From positions 212,745 through 268,938 of the forward strand of contig NZ_AZDJ01000032.1 of assembly GCF_001434705.1 (NCBI RefSeq): a stretch of 56,194 bases of DNA, read 5' to 3'. This document shows, piece after piece, positions 15,750 through 25,433 of this stretch; within the stretch, counting starts at the first letter, position 1; each line of letters starts with the position of its first letter. This DNA is from Lacticaseibacillus nasuensis JCM 17158 (GTDB taxonomy: Bacteria; Bacillota; Bacilli; Lactobacillales; Lactobacillaceae). Position numbers and translations under genes: made by a program. The notes under the pieces were generated by a model. The model searched no databases. It had not been told where the DNA came from and worked only from the letters and a program-made list of their open reading frames with translations.

Positions 15750-18464
15750 TTAGGCTTTGGCTTTACTGGTACTCATTTTATCGCGCCCGGCGCGGTGGCG
15801 CAGGCTCATGCGGATCAGCTTGTCGATTTCCGTAACCACCAACACGATGAAGCCGGCGGCGATGGAGATGCCCCATTCGCGCCACGACATGTTGGCGGTG
15901 CCCATCACGTGGTGCATGAACGGCACGTAGGTCAAAATCAGCTGTAGCACAATCATGATGCCGATGATCACGAAGGCCATCGGGTTGGAGAAGAACTGCT
16001 TGGAAAACGCCAAGGCCTTGGTGCGGATGTTGAACAGGTAGAACACCTTGCCAATGATGATGATGTTGACCATCATCGTGCTGGCCGTGGCGGTATCCAC
16101 CAAGCCGCGGCTTAACAGATAGTCATGCGCCAGCAGGCCAATCCCGGAAATCATGATGGCCACATAGATCAGCTGGAAGACGTCATGCTTGTTCATCATC
16201 GGCGCGTTATTCGGCCGCGGCGGACGATCCATGATGCCGCCTTCCGCCGGTTCGAAGATGAACGCGAACTGAATCGTAATCGCCGACACCATGTTGATCC
16301 AGAGCATTTGAGGCGCGTTCAACGGCATGTCGTCCATCGTCAAAATGGTAAAGGCAATGACCAGCCCTTCGGCAAAACTCGTTGGCAACAGGAACAAGAT
16401 ACTCTTTTTGATGTTGTCATAGATGCGGCGGCCCTGAGCGATGGCGCGCTCCATGGTGGTGAACTTGTCGTCGGTGAGAATCATGTCGGCGGCGTCTTTG
16501 GCGACGTCGGTGCCGGCCATCCCCATCGCCACGCCGATGTCGGCCTTCTTCAGCGCCGGGGCATCGTTCACCCCATCGCCGACCATGGCCGTGATGTTCC
16601 CGGCCTTTTGCAAGGCGGTGACGATTTCCAGCTTGTTCTTCGGCGTGGTCCGCGCGAAGACATCGGCTTGCACCATCGCCTTGGCCCGGGCGTCGTCATC
16701 CATTTCATCCAGTTCGGTGCCCGTGACGACTCGCGGTGAGTCGGCTAAGCCGAGCTTGCCGGCAATCGCGGCCGCAGTTTCCGGATGGTCCCCGGTAATC
16801 ATCTTGACCTTCACCCCGGCATGGCGCATCGAGCGAATCGAAGCGATGACGTCCTCCCGCGGCGGGTCGATAATGGCGGCCAAGCCGAGGAAGGTAATGC
16901 CAGAGTCGAGACAATCGGGCGTAATCTCCGTCATGTCGGTCGGGCAATCCTTCTCTCCCACGGCGATGACCCGCTGACCTTGCTGGCTAAATTGGCTGGT
17001 CAGCTGCAGGTAATGTTCGGCATCAAACGCGGGGTCGCCGGCCTGCGCCATCGGCAACAGCTTATCTGGTGAGCCCTTGATGTACAACTTGTGGGTGCCA
17101 TCCGGCAACGCCAGCAGCTTGGCCATGTAGCGGTAGTCGGAATCAAACGGCAGCAAGTCGAGCTCTTCGCCTGCCGGCTCCTGCTCACCATAAGCCTTGT
17201 GATAGGCAGTTAAAAACGCCCCATCCGTCGGTTCACCATTGATTTCATATTGACCATCGATTTCCGCCAGAGTCGTGTCGTTGGCCTCAAAGCCGGCAAT
17301 CAACAGCGCCGGCAAGCCGTCGGTGCTGGTCGGGTCCACCACTTGGCCCGCCTGGCTGAACTCGCCAGTCGGGGTGTACCCCGTGCCACTCACGTCGAAG
17401 GTGGCACTCGGCGTAACGATGGTGGTGATGGTCATTTCGTTTTTCGTCAGCGTCCCGGTTTTATCGGTGGCGATGACGTCAACACTCCCCAGCGTCTCGG
17501 CGCTTGGCAGGGTCTTCACAATCGTGTGCTCGTGCTTGGCCATGCGGGACACGCCCATTGCCAAGACGACGCTGGTGGTCGCCGGGAGGCCTTCAGGCAG
17601 CGAGCCGACGATCATCGTGACGATGGCCAACGCCAAGGTGCCGAGCGTATAGTGGCCGCCAATTAAGCCCAAGATAAAGAAGCCTACCGCCGCCACCAGA
17701 ATCCCCTTGGAAATCCCGGAGCCGACGCCATCGAGCTGCTTCATCAGTGGGGTTTGGCCCTTGCGCACATCGGCCACCGACTGGGAAATCTTCCCCAGCT
17801 CGGTGTCGGCGCCGGTGGCCACCACTAACCCAATCCCGCTCCCGGTGGCAACCGCCGTGGAGGCAAAGGCCATGTTGCTTTGTTCGGCCAGCGGAACGTT
17901 ACCGGTTAAGGCCTCAGTTTGTTTCTCTACCGAGTTAGATTCACCGGTCAAGGCGGCTTCTTGAATCGTTAAGTTATCTTCTTCGATGAGGCGCAAGTCG
18001 GCCGGCACGTTATCGCCGGCCTCCAAAAAGACGACATCCCCGACCACCAAGTCGGCAGTCGGCACGTCAATGCGGTCGCCGTCACGATAAACCGTGGCTT
18101 CGGCCGCCAGCATCTTTTTGATCTTCTCCAATGCGTTACTTGCATTGGCTTCTTGGTAATAGCCAATCACCGCGTTAATAATGATGACCAAGGCAATGAT
18201 GATTGTGTCGGTGGTGAGCCGCATTAAGCTGGTCATCACCGCCGCTCCAATCAAGATGTAAATGATCAAATTATTAAACTGCCTCAAGAACATGACCCAT
18301 TTAGGCGTTGAGTGTGACTCTAAGGCGTTCGGGCCGTTTGCCACCAGTCGTCTGGCGGCTTCCGCGCTGGTTAACCCAGCCTCCAAGTCGGGCGTGCCGA
18401 CCTGTCCTTGCGCTTGCTCAACTGTTAAATGGGTCATCCTTCGCTGCTCAGCGGGATCGTCCAT
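15750..18464 (-). CDS. Cation-transporting P-type ATPase, type II (PMR1/SERCA-like)
   Basis: A 904-residue ion pump. In order: an N-terminal cation ATPase region, membrane segments near residues 60-105, the actuator motif LTGES, segments with PEGLPA, the phosphorylation site DKTGTLT (Asp near residue 335), the nucleotide domain, MVGDGVNDAPALKKADIGVAMG, and a six-helix C-terminal membrane domain. This layout fits type IIA Ca2+ pumps and Na+ or Ca2+ pumps of lactobacilli; the ion cannot be fixed from sequence. The ATG at 18464 follows AAAGGA at about 9 nt. It is divergent from ktrB. Confidence 0.92.
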   Translation of the reverse strand: MDDPAEQRRMTHLTVEQAQGQVGTPDLEAGLTSAEAARRLVANGPNALESHSTPKWVMFLRQFNNLIIYILIGAAVMTSLMRLTTDTIIIALVIIINAVIGYYQEANASNALEKIKKMLAAEATVYRDGDRIDVPTADLVVGDVVFLEAGDNVPADLRLIEEDNLTIQEAALTGESNSVEKQTEALTGNVPLAEQSNMAFASTAVATGSGIGLVVATGADTELGKISQSVADVRKGQTPLMKQLDGVGSGISKGILVAAVGFFILGLIGGHYTLGTLALAIVTMIVGSLPEGLPATTSVVLAMGVSRMAKHEHTIVKTLPSAETLGSVDVIATDKTGTLTKNEMTITTIVTPSATFDVSGTGYTPTGEFSQAGQVVDPTSTDGLPALLIAGFEANDTTLAEIDGQYEINGEPTDGAFLTAYHKAYGEQEPAGEELDLLPFDSDYRYMAKLLALPDGTHKLYIKGSPDKLLPMAQAGDPAFDAEHYLQLTSQFSQQGQRVIAVGEKDCPTDMTEITPDCLDSGITFLGLAAIIDPPREDVIASIRSMRHAGVKVKMITGDHPETAAAIAGKLGLADSPRVVTGTELDEMDDDARAKAMVQADVFARTTPKNKLEIVTALQKAGNITAMVGDGVNDAPALKKADIGVAMGMAGTDVAKDAADMILTDDKFTTMERAIAQGRRIYDNIKKSILFLLPTSFAEGLVIAFTILTMDDMPLNAPQMLWINMVSAITIQFAFIFEPAEGGIMDRPPRPNNAPMMNKHDVFQLIYVAIMISGIGLLAHDYLLSRGLVDTATASTMMVNIIIIGKVFYLFNIRTKALAFSKQFFSNPMAFVIIGIMIVLQLILTYVPFMHHVMGTANMSWREWGISIAAGFIVLVVTEIDKLIRMSLRHRAGRDKMSTSKAKA

Positions 18465-18639
18465 ATACCATCATCCTTTTTTAACGAAATTTGACAACAA
18501 ATGTTGCCATCGTTTTGACATTATTTTAGAGGAGCCGCGGGCTAGAATCAAGCAACCCCGCAATATTGCCTGGGAAATGTTCGCGTCGCGGCCCGCAGTT
18601 CGATAAACTAGAGGTAACCCTTACCGAAAGGAGCCTGCG

Positions 18640-20004
18640 ATGCGCGCTCACGTTCACCTGTCCGCCGCCCAAGCCATCTTATTGAGCTTCGCCGCGATGA
18701 TCACCGTTGGCACCGCGTTGTTGGCCCTGCCGATGGCCTCGCGCAGTGGTGTCAGCGTCGGCTGGCTCGATGCGCTGTTCACCGCCACCAGCGCCAATTG
18801 CGTCACCGGCCTGGTGGTGGTCACTACAGCCAGCCACTGGACCCGATTCGGCCAGCTGGTGATTCTCGCCTTGATTCAGCTTGGCGGCATTGGCTTCATT
18901 ACCGTGGTCACCGGCGGCTTGATCGTCTTACGCCGGCGCATCAGCCTGCGGCAACGCCTCACCATCCAAACCAGCTTCAACCAAGCCAACATCGGCGGCA
19001 TGGTAAAGCTGGTTGGCCGGGTGTTGCGCTACACGCTCCTCATCGAAGGCGTCGGCGCCGTGGGGTTGACACTAGCGTTTTGGCGCGACTACCCGCTCGG
19101 CCGTGCCGCGTGGTACGGCGTCTTCCACGCGATTTCCGCGTTTTGTAACGCCGGGTTCGACGTGCTCGGGGCCAACTCACTGGCGCCGTATCGCGACGAC
19201 CCGTTGGTAACCGGCATCATCATGCTGCTCATCGTGCTGGGTGGGTTGGGCTTCACGGTGCTAACCGAACTGCGCAACCTGGTGCGGCCCAACCCGCGGC
19301 GCTGGGACAAGCGACTGCGCCACCTCTCCTTGCACACCAAGCTCGTCTTAGTCACGACCGCCGGCTTGCTGGTGGGTGGCACGCTACTGTTCGCCTTGCT
19401 GGAGTGGCACAATCCCGCCACGCTGGGAGCAGCCAGCGCCGGGCACAAGTGGTGGGCCAGCGCGTTTGAAAGCGTCACGTTGCGCACCGCCGGCTTCTTC
19501 TCCATCGACCAGGGTGGCCTCAGCGACATCAGCAAGCTCGCCGCCAGCGCCTTGATGTTCATCGGGGGCTCCCCGGCCAGTACCGCCGGTGGGATCAAAA
19601 CCGTTAGCCTGGCGGTGATGGCCGTGGCCGTGCTCGCCGCCATTCGCGGGTCGAATCGTCTCACTGTTTTCCGCCGTCAGCTGCCCCTGGCCGCGCTCCA
19701 AAAGGCGTTGGCCATCACCGGCACCCTAGCCGGCTTGATCGCGGTGGCGGTGTTGATTCTGCACTTCACCGAACCCGGTAGCTCGGCGTTAGACCTCTTG
19801 TTTGAAGCCACGAGCGCCACGGGTACCGTGGGCCTGACCACCGGCTTGACGCCGAGTCTATCCGCCGCCGGCAAGCTCGTCATCACCTTGTGCATGTTTA
19901 TTGGCCGGCTGTCGCCGCTGACGCTTGCCGTGGCGCTCACCGGCCGCATGGCGGCCAACCCCGACCTGCTGGCCTATCCCGACGAAACCATCATCTCCGG
20001 CTAA
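18640..20004 (+). CDS. ktrB: Potassium uptake protein, Trk/Ktr membrane subunit
   Basis: A 454-residue membrane channel subunit of the Trk/Ktr/HKT superfamily, built of four M1-P-M2 repeats. Selectivity-loop-like glycines are visible in TSANCVTGLVV, FCNAGFDVLG, LRTAGF and SATGTVGLTTG. The KtrA subunit follows 16 nt downstream and gates it. The start at 18640 follows GAAAGGAG. A leader of about 170 nt separates it from the divergent ATPase gene; I see no riboswitch in it. Confidence 0.93.
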   Translation: MRAHVHLSAAQAILLSFAAMITVGTALLALPMASRSGVSVGWLDALFTATSANCVTGLVVVTTASHWTRFGQLVILALIQLGGIGFITVVTGGLIVLRRRISLRQRLTIQTSFNQANIGGMVKLVGRVLRYTLLIEGVGAVGLTLAFWRDYPLGRAAWYGVFHAISAFCNAGFDVLGANSLAPYRDDPLVTGIIMLLIVLGGLGFTVLTELRNLVRPNPRRWDKRLRHLSLHTKLVLVTTAGLLVGGTLLFALLEWHNPATLGAASAGHKWWASAFESVTLRTAGFFSIDQGGLSDISKLAASALMFIGGSPASTAGGIKTVSLAVMAVAVLAAIRGSNRLTVFRRQLPLAALQKALAITGTLAGLIAVAVLILHFTEPGSSALDLLFEATSATGTVGLTTGLTPSLSAAGKLVITLCMFIGRLSPLTLAVALTGRMAANPDLLAYPDETIISG

Positions 20005-20020
20005 CGTGAAAGGAGCCCTT

Positions 20021-20653
20021 ATGTCTGAGCAACACAGCTTCGCCGTTTTCGGCCTCGGCCGCTTCGGCACGAGTATCGTCACTCACCTGGCAGCCCACGA
20101 CGTCGAGCTACTCGCCGTCGATCGCGACCACGACCGGGTCAACGCCATCGCCGAGTTCGTCGACCAAGCCGTCACCGGTTCGGCCGACGCCGAGGAGCTG
20201 CTCGCCCGCATCGGGGTCGAGCATTACGATGTCGTCGTTTTTGCCATGGGGGAAGCCTTCGAAAGCAGCGTGATGGCCACGATGATCGCCAAGGAGCGCG
20301 GCGCCAAGCGCGTCGTGGTCAAGGCGTTGAATGAACGCCAAGCCCAGATTCTCCGACGAGTCGGCGCCGATCAAGTCGTCTTGCCCGAGGTGGAAATGGG
20401 GGCAAAGCTGGCGCGCAGTCTGGTCAATCCCAATATTCTCGACGTCATCGACCAAACCAACGGCATCAGTCTCACTGAACGCCGGCCCGATCCGGAGTGG
20501 GTCGGTCAAACCTTGGCCGAAGCCAACATTCGCGCCACGGCGAACCTCGAGGTGATTGCCTTGATTCGCCAGCGCCGCACCTACATCCCCGCTCCCGCGG
20601 ACCTGGCGCTGGCCGCCGATGACGTACTGGTGACGATTGAACAAACGCAGTAA
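20021..20653 (+). CDS. ktrA: Potassium uptake regulatory subunit (RCK domain)
   Basis: A 210-residue cytoplasmic protein. The N-terminal RCK/TrkA-N Rossmann fold begins AVFGLGRFGTSIVTHL and ends its second strand with the acidic residue in LLAVDRD, which suits NAD(H) or ATP/ADP. A TrkA-C domain, often the c-di-AMP site in Firmicutes, covers about residues 135-210. The ATG at 20021 follows AAAGGAG. It forms an operon with ktrB and ends at a strong terminator. Confidence 0.93.
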   Translation: MSEQHSFAVFGLGRFGTSIVTHLAAHDVELLAVDRDHDRVNAIAEFVDQAVTGSADAEELLARIGVEHYDVVVFAMGEAFESSVMATMIAKERGAKRVVVKALNERQAQILRRVGADQVVLPEVEMGAKLARSLVNPNILDVIDQTNGISLTERRPDPEWVGQTLAEANIRATANLEVIALIRQRRTYIPAPADLALAADDVLVTIEQTQ

Positions 20654-20656
20654 CCA

Positions 20657-20695
20657 AACAGACCCGACCACGCGTTGCGTGACCGGGTCTGTTTT
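20657..20695. terminator. Bidirectional terminator between ktrA and azlD
   Basis: An inner CACGC/GCGTG and an outer AACAGACCCG/CGGGTCTGTT form a long stem, with T4 on the plus strand. The facing genes ktrA and azlD end on either side. Confidence 0.85.
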
Positions 20696-20699
20696 CACA

Positions 20700-21026
20700 T
20701 TATCCCCAGCCAAGCGCGCGCACCGCCGCCATGCTGACGACGCTGACCACCACCGTGACCAACAGGGACTTGCTGATGATGGCCGCCACCACAGTCGGCA
20801 CGGCGGCAATCAGGTTTTGCGGGTTGACAGTCGGCCACTGTCCGGGCCGATACACCAGCATGCCTTCGACGAAAATCGCCGTGAGAATCGCCACCGGCAC
20901 GAAGCTGAGAAACTGCAATACCCACTTCGGCAGGCGAGCGGCCTTAACCAAGAGGAATGGCACCACGCGAATCAGCCAGGTGCCGATCCCGGCGCCGAGA
21001 ATGGTCAGCATGATTTTACTTGGCAT
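20700..21026 (-). CDS. azlD: Branched-chain amino acid exporter small subunit
   Basis: A 108-residue membrane protein with four hydrophobic segments and the family pattern GTWLIRVVPFLL near the N-terminus. AzlD works with AzlC to export branched-chain amino acids or their analogues. The start at 21026 lies inside the end of azlC (11-nt overlap), so the two are coupled; an ATG at 21011 is also possible. Confidence 0.9.
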   Translation of the reverse strand: MPSKIMLTILGAGIGTWLIRVVPFLLVKAARLPKWVLQFLSFVPVAILTAIFVEGMLVYRPGQWPTVNPQNLIAAVPTVVAAIISKSLLVTVVVSVVSMAAVRALGWG

Positions 21027-21723
21027 CGCGTTCCACCACCATTCCAAAGACGCACCCAACCACCGTCGCCAACAAGATTGCCGTGTTGCCCGGCATGAAG
21101 CGCTCGAGCACCACCATTTCCACTGCCACGAACCCGGCGATCAACAGGTGCCGGAGCAACGGCCGGGAGCGGTCGCTAATCATTTGCAGGTACAACAACC
21201 CGATAAACATGCCCACCACCGCAAAGTCGAGGCCGAAGGTTTTGGCATCGGGAATCATGCCGCCTAACAATGCCCCCACCACCGTGGCCAGCGCCCAGAC
21301 GAGGTAGGCGGTGATGTTGGCGGCGTGAAACCACGCCGGCTTCAGGCGGTGGCCGGTCAGGTTCAGCTTGTTCATCGATAAGGCGAAGGTCTCGTCGGTC
21401 AACAGCGACCCGATGCCGATGTTTTGCGCCAAGGATTCCTGCTTCAAGTACGGCGCCACGGTCATACTCATCAGCGCCATGCGCGCATTGACCAGCACCG
21501 CAGAGGCAACGATGGCGCTGACCGGGGCGCCGGCGAGAAACATGCTAGCGATGATGAATTGACTGGAGCCCCCGTAGACGATCAACGACATCAACCCGAC
21601 CATCAACGTCGGGATGTGGCTGGTGTGCGCCACCACGCCGAATGCCAAGCCCACGCCGATGTAGCCGAACACCGTCGGCAACACATCGCGCAGGCCGGCC
21701 TTGAAGTCTAAAGCGTCATCCAT
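21016..21723 (-). CDS. azlC: Branched-chain amino acid exporter large subunit
   Basis: A 235-residue AzlC-family permease. The family N-terminus FKAGLRDVLPTVFGYIGVGLAFG is clear, and about seven membrane segments follow. The ATG at 21723 follows GGAGGTG at 6 nt; the two ATGs just upstream are too close to that site. It is first in the azlCD operon. Confidence 0.92.
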   Translation of the reverse strand: MDDALDFKAGLRDVLPTVFGYIGVGLAFGVVAHTSHIPTLMVGLMSLIVYGGSSQFIIASMFLAGAPVSAIVASAVLVNARMALMSMTVAPYLKQESLAQNIGIGSLLTDETFALSMNKLNLTGHRLKPAWFHAANITAYLVWALATVVGALLGGMIPDAKTFGLDFAVVGMFIGLLYLQMISDRSRPLLRHLLIAGFVAVEMVVLERFMPGNTAILLATVVGCVFGMVVERDAK

Positions 21724-21804
21724 GCTCATCACCTCCACAAACACGTTACTTTTTAGTGTATCGAAGTCTCAAGTTTAATCAATATCTAATCTGAATTTAA
21801 CCGT

Positions 21805-21832
21805 AAAAAAAACGCCCGCGCTTGGCGGGGGT
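21805..21832 (-). terminator. Terminator of the 21840-22214 gene
   Basis: On the minus strand CCCGC pairs with GCGGG around a short loop, followed by eight T residues. Confidence 0.75.
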
Positions 21833-21839
21833 CTTCAAG

Positions 21840-22214
21840 TTATTGCAATGGTTGTTTCGGAGTGAAGTTCTTCAAGTTGGCCAAGGCGACGCCGCCGCCA
21901 ACGATGACGACAATGCCCCCGGCCCAGCCGAGAAATGGAATCAACGCGACCGCGCCGCCGACAATCAGCAGCACGGAAGCGGCGGGCTTCATCAAGGTCG
22001 TACCCTTGTAGAACACCAACGACAAGATGCCCAGCGCAATGGCGACAATCTTCAGTAAGGTCAGAAAACCGCTGGCCCCAGCCGTGCCACTGGTGGTTTC
22101 ATTCGCCACATCACTCACCGCAGAGGTGGTGATGATTAGTGGGCCAATGAGTAAAATAATGCCTGCCACTAACCCATACACCCCATCGGCTAAACATAAA
22201 GATTTCGACTTCAT
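21840..22214 (-). CDS. Small four-helix membrane protein, unknown function
   Basis: A 124-residue protein with about four hydrophobic segments (about residues 10-32, 48-66, 74-90 and 94-112) and a short basic N-terminus. GGGGGAG lies 8 nt before the ATG. It is a single gene with its own terminator. I do not recognise a characterised family; it resembles small DUF4064- or DUF308-like membrane proteins only in general plan. Confidence 0.72.
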   Translation of the reverse strand: MKSKSLCLADGVYGLVAGIILLIGPLIITTSAVSDVANETTSGTAGASGFLTLLKIVAIALGILSLVFYKGTTLMKPAASVLLIVGGAVALIPFLGWAGGIVVIVGGGVALANLKNFTPKQPLQ

Positions 22215-22307
22215 GATAATCTCCCCCTAAGAGATAATAATATGATAAGAACGCCTGAATCTTACCACGTCATTCGCTTGGGGGTCAAAGAATTTGCAAA
22301 TTTTTGC

Positions 22308-23225
22308 CTAAAATTGTTTGAACGCCTGGTCGATGGCCTGGAACTCGGCAGCGGTCAGCTGCACGTCCAAAGTTCCCACGATGCCGCGCACCTGCTCGGC
22401 ATTGCGCGCACCAGGAATCATCACGTCGACCCCAGGCGCGGCCAGATACCAAGCCAAGGCCGTTTGCGTCACCGATGCGCCATGCGCAGCCGCGACGTCG
22501 CGCAACACCGCCACACCTTGCAAGGCCGCGTCGAATTGCGCCCCTTCAACGAAGCGGGCAAACCGCGCGCGATCCGCCGCCCCATACTTACCGGTCAACA
22601 GGCCCGAAGCCAGCGGGAAGTACGGCACGAAGCTGATGTGATGCGCCTTGAGGTAGGCCATTTCCTCCCCTTCTGGTGCCCGGTGAATCAGGCTGTAGTG
22701 GTCTTCAACCACGTCGATATCGCCGTCGACGTTGGCTTCCTTGATCTGGGCCAGCGAGAAATTCGACACCCCGATGGCGCGAATCTTGCCCGCCTGCTTC
22801 AACTTGGCCAGGGCCCCGACCGCCTCGGCTTTCGGCGTGGTGGCGTCTGGAAAATGAATATAAAAGATATCGATGTAGTCGGTTTGCAGCCGGGTCAAGG
22901 CGTCATCGACGCTTTGCGTCAAGAAGGCCGGATCGTTGTTGGGCTGCATGTCATGCTTGGGGTCATGCGCGGCCTTGGTGGCAATCACGACCTTGCTGCG
23001 ATCATAGTCTTTCAGCACCTCACCAATCACGGCTTCCGAGCGGCCTTGGCCATACATGTAGGCCGTATCCAGCAATTGAATGCCGCTATCTAAGGCAGTG
23101 CGCACCACTTCGCGGCCACTTTGTTCCTGGTCGACGCCGGCGCGGCTAGTGCCCCCCACCTTGTTGGTGCCTAAGCCCAGCCGCGTCGTGTACACATCGC
23201 TGGTACCAATTTGAATCTGTGTCAT
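22308..23225 (-). CDS. Aldo/keto reductase
   Basis: A 305-residue NADPH-dependent oxidoreductase with the AKR barrel. Visible are the catalytic Asp and Tyr in LLDTAYMYGQGRSE, the Lys in VIATKAAHD, and IRAIGVSNFSLAQI. The C-terminal end carries the cofactor-binding VMIPGARNAEQV. The substrate is unknown. The ATG at 23225 follows AAAGGAGG. It is a single gene. Confidence 0.9.
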   Translation of the reverse strand: MTQIQIGTSDVYTTRLGLGTNKVGGTSRAGVDQEQSGREVVRTALDSGIQLLDTAYMYGQGRSEAVIGEVLKDYDRSKVVIATKAAHDPKHDMQPNNDPAFLTQSVDDALTRLQTDYIDIFYIHFPDATTPKAEAVGALAKLKQAGKIRAIGVSNFSLAQIKEANVDGDIDVVEDHYSLIHRAPEGEEMAYLKAHHISFVPYFPLASGLLTGKYGAADRARFARFVEGAQFDAALQGVAVLRDVAAAHGASVTQTALAWYLAAPGVDVMIPGARNAEQVRGIVGTLDVQLTAAEFQAIDQAFKQF

Positions 23226-23276
23226 CGAATCCCTCCTTTGGTTTGTGTTTATTGTAGGCTTCAATTCGGCTCACGC

Positions 23277-24131
23277 CTAGTTGGACTTGCTTTGGCCCAC
23301 CGCCACGCCAATCAAACCAGGGCCGGTATGGGCGCCGATGGCCGGCGACACCGAACCGATGTAGGTCACCGGCCGCCCTGCCGCTTGAATTTGTTGGCTG
23401 ACGCTGTGAAGCAGTGCCGGATTTGCGCCATGCGCCACGGCAATCACCGCGTCAGGCCGCGCTGCCGCTAACGCCACATCGATGAGCTTAGCGACGGCTT
23501 TTTTCTCCGAGCGCACCTTGGCAATCGGCGTGATCTCGCCTTGTTCGTTCACCGTCAGCAGCGGCTTGATGTTCAATGCCGTGCCCAGAGTGCCGGCGAC
23601 GCGCCCGATGCGGCCACCCGCTTGTAAATACGTCAACGTCGGCAGGTACAGGTACACGTGGCTGTGCGCAATGGCGGCTTGAGTGCCCGCTATCACCGCG
23701 GGAAAATCCAGCCCCGCCGCAATCAAGGCCGCCGCCTGCGCGACGACCAACCCGGTGCCGATGCCGGCGCTTTTGCTGTCGAGCACCATCACCTGGCCCT
23801 CGGCAAACTCGCTACTGGCCAGGCGAAACGTCTGGTAAGTCGCCGATAGCGCCGAGGCAATGGTAATGCCCAGCACCCGGGTGTAGCCGGCGGCAAACAA
23901 GACTTCCAGCGTACCGGTCACGGTTGCCGGAGCCGGGCTGGCCGTTTGCGGCAGGCGTTGCGCACTCAGCGCCGCGTAGAACTCATCGGGCGTCAGGTCC
24001 ACGTTGTCGCGGTATTCCTGACCATTCAAGCGCACCGTTAGCGGCACCACCGCAATGTTGGGGTGAGCGGCCAGCACTGCCGGCGGCACATCAGCCCCCG
24101 AATCGACAATTAACGCAATTTTCTCAGTCAT
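23277..24131 (-). CDS. DegV family fatty-acid-binding protein
   Basis: A 284-residue DegV protein. The opening ALIVDSGADVPPAVL, the TASPAPATVTGTLE loop and the C-terminal IGAHTGPGLIGVAVG are all family marks. In Gram-positive bacteria DegV/FakB-type proteins bind fatty acids for the FakA kinase. No fakA lies nearby, so which lipid it carries is unknown. TAGGAG lies before the ATG. Confidence 0.9.
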   Translation of the reverse strand: MTEKIALIVDSGADVPPAVLAAHPNIAVVPLTVRLNGQEYRDNVDLTPDEFYAALSAQRLPQTASPAPATVTGTLEVLFAAGYTRVLGITIASALSATYQTFRLASSEFAEGQVMVLDSKSAGIGTGLVVAQAAALIAAGLDFPAVIAGTQAAIAHSHVYLYLPTLTYLQAGGRIGRVAGTLGTALNIKPLLTVNEQGEITPIAKVRSEKKAVAKLIDVALAAARPDAVIAVAHGANPALLHSVSQQIQAAGRPVTYIGSVSPAIGAHTGPGLIGVAVGQSKSN

Positions 24132-24206
24132 CGTAATCTCCTAGTCGTTTTCCAAGAGTATACCGGGCTGAGTAAAATTTGTAAATGGGCTTAACGATTA
24201 AGGGGA

Positions 24207-25299
24207 TTACTTGCGGAAGAAGCCCGAGGCAAAGTGGTGCAACGGCGTCGTCAGCGGCACAAAGTCGACCGCCTCACTAAACGGTGCGGTAAGCATGGCG
24301 TCGTCGGCACCGTTGGCCAGTTTGACCGCCCAAGTCGGGTCGTACAGGAGTTGTTGGCCCACCGCTACGAGGTCGGCCGTGTCCAACACGTTGGCCACGT
24401 CTTGGCGCGTGCGGACGCCGCCGACGCCCACCAGTGGGGTCGCTGGCAAAGCCGCCCGCGCGTAAGCCAGCAACGACTGGTCCTGATACTCGGCCTTCCT
24501 TGGCGACGCGGGTGTAGTCGTTGAGCGACAGGTGTACGTAATCCAACCGAGTGTCACCGAGCTGCTTGAGCAACCACAACGTGTCCGCCACGCGAATGCC
24601 CGGCGTCTCGTATTCCTCCGGCGACACGCGGTAGCCAACCAAAAACGGCCGCGTGGCGTACCGATCAACGGCGGCAAACACCGCGTCAATCACCTCGTGA
24701 ATGAAACGGTAGCGGCGCGTGCGGTCGCCGCCATAGTCGTCTGTGCGGCGGTTGGAATGCGGGGAGAAGAATTGCTGCAACAAGTAGGTGTTGGCGCCAT
24801 GGAGCTCAACGCCATCAAACCCGGCTTGAATCGCTCGCCGCGTCGCTTCCCCAAACGCGGTGACGATGGCCTGAATCTCGGGCACCGTCAACTCACGTGG
24901 CACCTCCGCGTCCGGCCGCTGCGCCGGCACCGCACTTGCCGATACCGGCTGGGTACCGCCTAACGTCGCGGCATGCGTCATCCGCCCAGCGTGAAAAATC
25001 TGCACGATGGCCTTGGCCCCTTGCGCTTGAATCGCCCGGGCGAGCTGGCCGAGCTCCGGCAGAAACGTGTCCGCTTCGATGCTTAACTCGCCGGGCCACC
25101 CCTTACCCGTTGCCTGGACATTGGCCGCACCGGTGATCACCGCGCCTAAGCCCTTGGCCCGTTCGGCGTAGTAGTGAATCTCCTCTTGCGTCACCGTGCC
25201 ATTATAAAAACTTTGTTGCGTCGTCATCGGTGACATCATGAGGCGATTGGCCAGCGTCACCCCTGATTTGAACGTCAATGGTTGATCAAATGTTGTCAT
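24207..25299 (-). pseudogene. NADH:flavin oxidoreductase (old yellow enzyme family), frameshifted
   Basis: The first frame runs from the ATG at 25299 (behind GGAGGG) with clear OYE features: LMMSPMTTQQSF, QIFHAGRMTH, GFDGVELHGANTYLLQQFFSP and FLVGYRVSPEE. After SLNDYTRVAKE the frame is lost. The rest of the barrel (YQDQSLLAYARAALPATPLVG, then DLVAVGQQLLYDP) continues one frame over to the stop at 24207. The break lies at about 24491-24500, and one extra base in AAGGAAGGCC would explain it. The joined product would be about 363 residues, normal for the family. It is either a recent pseudogene or a sequencing error. Confidence 0.85.
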
Positions 25300-25394
25300 A
25301 TGCGCGTATTTCCCTCCTACAATATCATCATCAATTACTAATTGTATGTAGTATGGCACTGCCGGCAGGGAGAAACAACACAACTCTGCACACC

Positions 25395-25430
25395 AAAAAG
25401 CGGCTCACCGCCATCGCAGTAAGCCGCCTT
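25395..25430 (-). terminator. Terminator of the orphan PTS IIB gene
   Basis: On the minus strand AGGCGGCT pairs with AGCCGC around a 16-base loop and is followed by five T residues, just after the IIB stop. Confidence 0.7.
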
Positions 25431-25433
25431 TAC

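Noticed and set aside
15022-15753. Long open frames on both strands through the repeat array
   Set aside because: The period of 123 nt is a multiple of three, so stop-free frames repeat by themselves; they have no ribosome site, and the changes between units follow base pairing rather than codons.
18485-18525. Repeated TTTGACA and a CAACA-AA-TGTTG dyad between the ATPase and ktrB genes
   Set aside because: Probably promoter elements of the two divergent genes, but the spacings do not give a clear -35/-10 pair or a known operator.
24277-24690. C-terminal end of the first OYE frame as real protein
   Set aside because: After the frameshift it becomes Arg/Gly-rich nonsense, while the other frame carries conserved OYE blocks.
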